Origin: Lophius americanus
Lineage: Eukaryota; Chordata; Actinopteri; Lophiiformes; Lophiidae
Reading direction: 5' to 3'
Assembly (NCBI GenBank): GCA_037951165.1
Contig: JBBDHG010000104.1
Coordinates: forward strand, 1,352,001-1,416,000
DNA: 64,000 nucleotides
Part shown: piece by piece, positions 62,443-64,000 of the stretch
How the letters are laid out: each line of letters starts with the position of its first letter
Numbering within the stretch: position 1 is the stretch's first letter
The notes under the pieces: model-generated
What the model was told of the DNA's origin: nothing
The model's input: only the letters and a program-made list of their open reading frames with translations
Databases searched by the model: none
Position numbers and translations under genes: made by a program

Positions 62443-63635
62443 GAGGCTGTGCTACCACCTAGTGTTTTTTCTTAGAACTGTCAGACAATGTTCTTGATGC
62501 TCAGTTGCAAATATCTGTTATAATTTATTGATGGAAATGCAGGCGCCTCTAAAATACGTGTACAGTCTGATTTTATCTTTGTGGTCTGTGTTATCAGGAA
62601 ATTAGCCAGTTGATTCAGAGCCAAAAAATAGATTTATGTTTCGGTGAAAGGCAGAAAACCCTATTTTTTTTACTTATGATGACACATGATCCCAAACGCT
62701 CGTTGTTAGCTTGTAGGGAAAGGGAATTTGATGATATTACTCTTATTTTAACTGTGTTTGTTATGAGGCAAATCAGCGTGCGGACTTTCCCATAGTGTGT
62801 GAAACAACTATTGATGTTCTTTCATTGCATATTGAGATGCTGATGTTGAGAATTGTTACAAGAGTTTTATGTGACATAACGCGGAAACTATTTTCTGATT
62901 GTTCCGGTTTTAACCCTTTAACCTTAAACTAAAAGAAAACCAAATCTGACCCAAAGAATATGACTTTAACGTCCTACTTAATTCTTTATTAAGCACTTTT
63001 TTAGTCTCTATTTCGTGTTTTAAGATGTGGGCCTCTTCACCTGTTTATAAGATGACCCAGGGGCAGCATGTATTAGTCCTAGAGTTAGCAGCCAAGTATG
63101 AAGCCCTGGGGGACACAAAAGGTCAAATGAGCTGCTTCGGAACCAGTTTTATTAAACTCAAAATTGTATTCTGTTTAAAACATGCTTGACCACACTATTT
63201 GTTTTATTGTGAATTTAGAGTGTCTAAAATGTTAAATGAAATGCCCCAATGAAACAAAATATGCAAATTATTACTTTTGTTTTCAATAAGTAAGGGCAAT
63301 AGTGTTATCGGCAGAGGTGTGCGCTCAATGGAAGCTTTTTAGTTAATTTATTTGAAGGAGTAGAAGCCATAAATTAAAGATTAGATGAACTGGAGATATT
63401 AGAATGTGAGGCAAATTAAAAAAAGATTGATATACTGAGGAGAGCTGAATGCAGAACAATAAGAAGAGGCTGGTAAAAAGGAGGAACAAATTAAAAACAA
63501 ATTAAGGGAGAGGGATAAAGGGAAAATTACCAAATGGAAGGCATTGAAACACAGAGGAAAAGAAAATATAAAGTAAAAATCCAGAAATAATATGATATCC
63601 AAATATAAATCCGTGACTCCACAATGTTGTTGTCT

Positions 63636-63725
63636 TCGTCTGTCGGCTTTACGCCGGATGCCCTTCCTGACGCAACCCTCCTTATTAAACCTGACCTGGG
63701 ACCAGCGCATGAAGGACACTGTCCC
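63636..63725 (-). mobile_element. Retroelement 3' fragment, inverted
   Basis: On the minus strand GGTCCCAGGTCAGGTTTAAT, GAGGGTTGCGTCAGGAAGGG and CATCCGGCGTAAAGCC match the common fish block also present at 21952 and 45285. Confidence 0.65.
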
Positions 63726-63901
63726 ACTTGTGGCTGGGTACTAGAACTCAGTGATGTATTTATCTCAAAAACGATTTCCTTTTTCTAGGTTATGTTTATG
63801 TGTGCACACCTTTATCCCTTTTGGGGTTTATCCAAACTTCTTAGTAGTAATCTCATTTGTTCTAATCCAACCCTCCCTCCTCCTTATCCTCCTCTCTCCA
63901 G

Positions 63902-64000
63902 CGGGCATTCTCTCACACTCAGCTTCCATTCTGTCATTGGGACCAGCAGCCATTCATGTTGTTGGACTACTGCTGTCGATGTTGTGGATTTACGCTCATA
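63902..64000 (+). other. Possible exon running off the right edge
   Basis: A very strong acceptor (a pyrimidine tract ending TCCTCCTCTCTCCAG at 63901) opens a 99-base segment without stops in any of the three frames. An ATG at 63957 reads MLLDYCCRCCGFTLI, and another frame is hydrophobic. From the human order a samd3-like gene might be expected here on the plus strand, but nothing in the sequence identifies it. Confidence 0.3.

Larger units (their letters stand above)
61050..63630. other. Upstream flank with no gene seen
   Basis: AT-rich, with CA and GT microsatellites at 61902-61934 and 62359-62442. Reading frames at 61323-61829 have no recognisable domain. Confidence 0.5.

Noticed and set aside
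1..64000. CRISPR array, operon or phage-like system
   Set aside because: No evenly spaced identical repeats with unique spacers, and no closely packed same-strand intronless genes. All evidence points to a vertebrate nuclear locus.

Overview
This window is vertebrate nuclear DNA, almost certainly from a teleost fish. It is AT-rich, with exons separated by long introns, GT-AG splice sites, polyadenylation signals, many CA/GT microsatellites, and decayed copies of Tc1/mariner, hAT and non-LTR elements of types common in fish. There are no bacterial operons, no CRISPR array and no rRNA genes, and I saw no tRNA gene.

Three protein genes can be rebuilt from spliced exons. (1) Positions 712-3063 (+) hold the last four coding exons of a protein 4.1 family member, which encode the C-terminal domain. 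A 3'UTR exon starts at 3272 and the message may run to about 6400. (2) Positions 6813-9084 (-) hold a two-exon gene for a single-pass membrane protein of about 92 residues that resembles SMLR1. A probable untranslated first exon ends at 10617. (3) Positions 40899-43581 (-) hold the full 565-residue coding region of TMEM200A in four exons. A probable untranslated first exon and TATA promoter lie 14 kb upstream at 57698-58447. The order and relative strands of these genes match my recollection of human chromosome 6q23 (TMEM200A, SMLR1, EPB41L2). This is the main reason for calling the first gene epb41l2.

Two weaker gene candidates lie on the strand opposite these genes. One is a two-exon reading frame for 99 residues at 51482-52293 (+), inside the long first intron of tmem200a, with matching splice phases and a downstream AATAAA. 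The other is a possible promoter and start exon at 7444-7971 (+), inside the smlr1 intron. A strong splice acceptor at 63901 suggests one more exon running off the right edge.

The rest is intergenic or intronic DNA. Positions 10.7-39.9 kb form a gene-poor stretch holding Tc1-like remnants (13.9-14.6, 16.8, 32.4 kb), other teleost repeats (16.4, 17.9, 22.0, 22.3, 28.6, 35.0, 36.4, 39.4 kb), a GC-rich block (26.5 kb) and several short perfect hairpins. Positions 43.6-57.7 kb are the tmem200a first intron, with LINE, Tc1 and hAT debris. Positions 58.5-64.0 kb are upstream flank with Tc1 and LINE pieces. The three main genes are not known to act in one pathway; they are neighbours by conserved synteny. 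No microbial-style system was seen.
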